Shown piece by piece: positions 22,343-23,104 of a DNA stretch of 23,104 nt. The stretch lies in the NCBI GenBank assembly GCA_002304735.1, contig DBIU01000089.1, positions 6,141-29,244 of the forward strand. The letters are read 5' to 3'. Position numbers and translations under genes: made by a program. Origin of the DNA: Ruminococcaceae bacterium UBA794 (GTDB taxonomy: Bacteria; Bacillota; Clostridia; Oscillospirales; Ruminococcaceae). The first letter of the stretch is position 1. The number at the start of each line of letters is the position of its first letter. Under the pieces are notes generated by a model. It saw only the letters and a list, made by a program, of their open reading frames with translations, was not told the DNA's origin and searched no databases.

Positions 22343-23104
22343 TACTTTCCTCTTTCAGCCATAAGCAGAGCGATTTCCTGCTCGTTAATTCCGACCATTG
22401 CCTCGCCGAGATTTTCCGAGAGCTTTGCGAGAATTTCGGGCTTGTCGTAATTCGTAACAGCCTTTACGATAGCCTGAGCGCGCTTTTCGGGGTCGCCGGA
22501 CTTGAATATTCCCGAACCGACGAAAACGCCCTCCGCGCCGAGCTGCATCATAAGCGCAGCGTCCGCGGGCGTCGCGACGCCGCCTGCCGCGAAATTCACA
22601 ACGGGAAGCTTTTTGTTGTCGTGAACGTATTTCACAAGGTCGTATGACACCTGAAGCCGCTTTGCTTCCTCGAAAAGCTCGTCCTCGCGGCGTGAAGAAA
22701 GCTGCGCGATTTCGCTCTGTATCATTCTCATATGCCTTACAGCCTGAATAACGTCGCCCGTGCCGGGTTCGCCCTTTGTGCGTATCATCGAGGCGCCCTC
22801 GGATATCCTGCGGAGCGCCTCGCCGAGGTTTTTCGCGCCGCATACGAACGGCACCTTAAACTCGTTCTTGTTGATGTGATAAACGTCGTCGGCGGGCGAC
22901 AAAACCTCGCTCTCGTCGATGTAGTCAATCTCGATTGCTTCGAGAATTTGCGCCTCGGCAAAATGACCTATTCTGCACTTCGCCATTACGGGAATACTCA
23001 CGGCGTCCTGAATACCCTTAATCATCGCAGGGTCGCTCATTCTCGAAACGCCGCCCGCCGCGCGTATATCCGCAGGTATTCTCTCAAGCGCCATCACCGC
23101 GCAG
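22342..23104 (-). CDS. pdxS: Pyridoxal 5'-phosphate synthase PdxS, 5' end outside window
   Basis: The frame is open to the right edge (the first visible codons read C-A-V-M-A-L-E-R-I-P-A), so roughly the first 40 of about 290 residues lie outside the window. PdxS builds PLP from ribose 5-phosphate, glyceraldehyde 3-phosphate and ammonia. Visible catalytic lysines are in VMAKCRIGHFAEAQ and MIRTKGEPGTGD. The phosphate-binding loops FAAGGVATPADAALMMQLGA and GVFVGSGIFKSGDP are present, and the C-terminus ends MAERGK. It is translationally coupled to pdxT. Confidence 0.97.
   Translation of the reverse strand, partial: CAVMALERIPADIRAAGGVSRMSDPAMIKGIQDAVSIPVMAKCRIGHFAEAQILEAIEIDYIDESEVLSPADDVYHINKNEFKVPFVCGAKNLGEALRRISEGASMIRTKGEPGTGDVIQAVRHMRMIQSEIAQLSSRREDELFEEAKRLQVSYDLVKYVHDNKKLPVVNFAAGGVATPADAALMMQLGAEGVFVGSGIFKSGDPEKRAQAIVKAVTNYDKPEILAKLSENLGEAMVGINEQEIALLMAERGK

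Noticed and set aside
1..23104. CRISPR array, tRNA or rRNA genes
   Set aside because: No regularly spaced direct repeats and no recognisable tRNA or rRNA sequence were seen on either strand.

Overview
The window looks like a chromosomal segment of a spore-forming, low-to-mid GC Firmicute of the Clostridia, probably Oscillospiraceae/Ruminococcaceae-like. The reasons are an intact sigma-K gene with its hydrophobic pro-sequence, strong AGGAGG ribosome binding sites, sigma-A promoters with 17-nt spacers, a BceRSAB-type antimicrobial-peptide module and a pdxST operon. The taxon is inferred; no rRNA gene is present.

Layout. Positions 1-1890 (minus strand) hold the start of a lipoprotein gene, an ECF sigma factor with a membrane-spanning C-terminal tail, and a two-gene operon of unknown function. 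The lipoprotein gene and the sigma gene are preceded by the same unusual promoter (TTGCCAAC-N16-CGCATC), which suggests a small autoregulated regulon. Positions 2000-13550 are AT-richer and look like an accessory island. They contain an IS3-type transposase remnant, an unrecognised two-gene membrane cassette (2624-5179, first gene frameshifted), a noncoding hairpin-bearing stretch, a truncated DUF960-like gene, an internally deleted IS21-like element, a complete Wadjet system jetABCD (12660-6121, minus strand) and a frameshifted GNAT acetyltransferase gene.

Positions 13587-23104 look like core genome with more GC-rich codons. They carry sigK and a divergent tspO, both with sigma-E-like promoters; a stand-alone TrpB2-type tryptophan synthase beta chain; a small C39-peptidase-like protein; a two-component system plus ABC transporter of the bacitracin/peptide-sensing type; and the PLP synthase genes pdxT and pdxS, the latter running off the right edge.

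How they work together. Wadjet protects against plasmids by condensing and cutting circular DNA. The cassette at 2624-5179 sits between IS debris and Wadjet, has a glycine-rich membrane segment, and is the best candidate for an undescribed conflict or defence system. The response regulator/kinase pair probably controls its own transporter through a repeated GTAAG-type operator at 18630-18656. sigK and tspO appear to be co-controlled during sporulation by mother-cell sigma-E.

Two genes (2624-4067 and 13076-13548) are each broken by a single-base indel at or near a homopolymer run. These may be true decay, slippage sites or sequencing errors.
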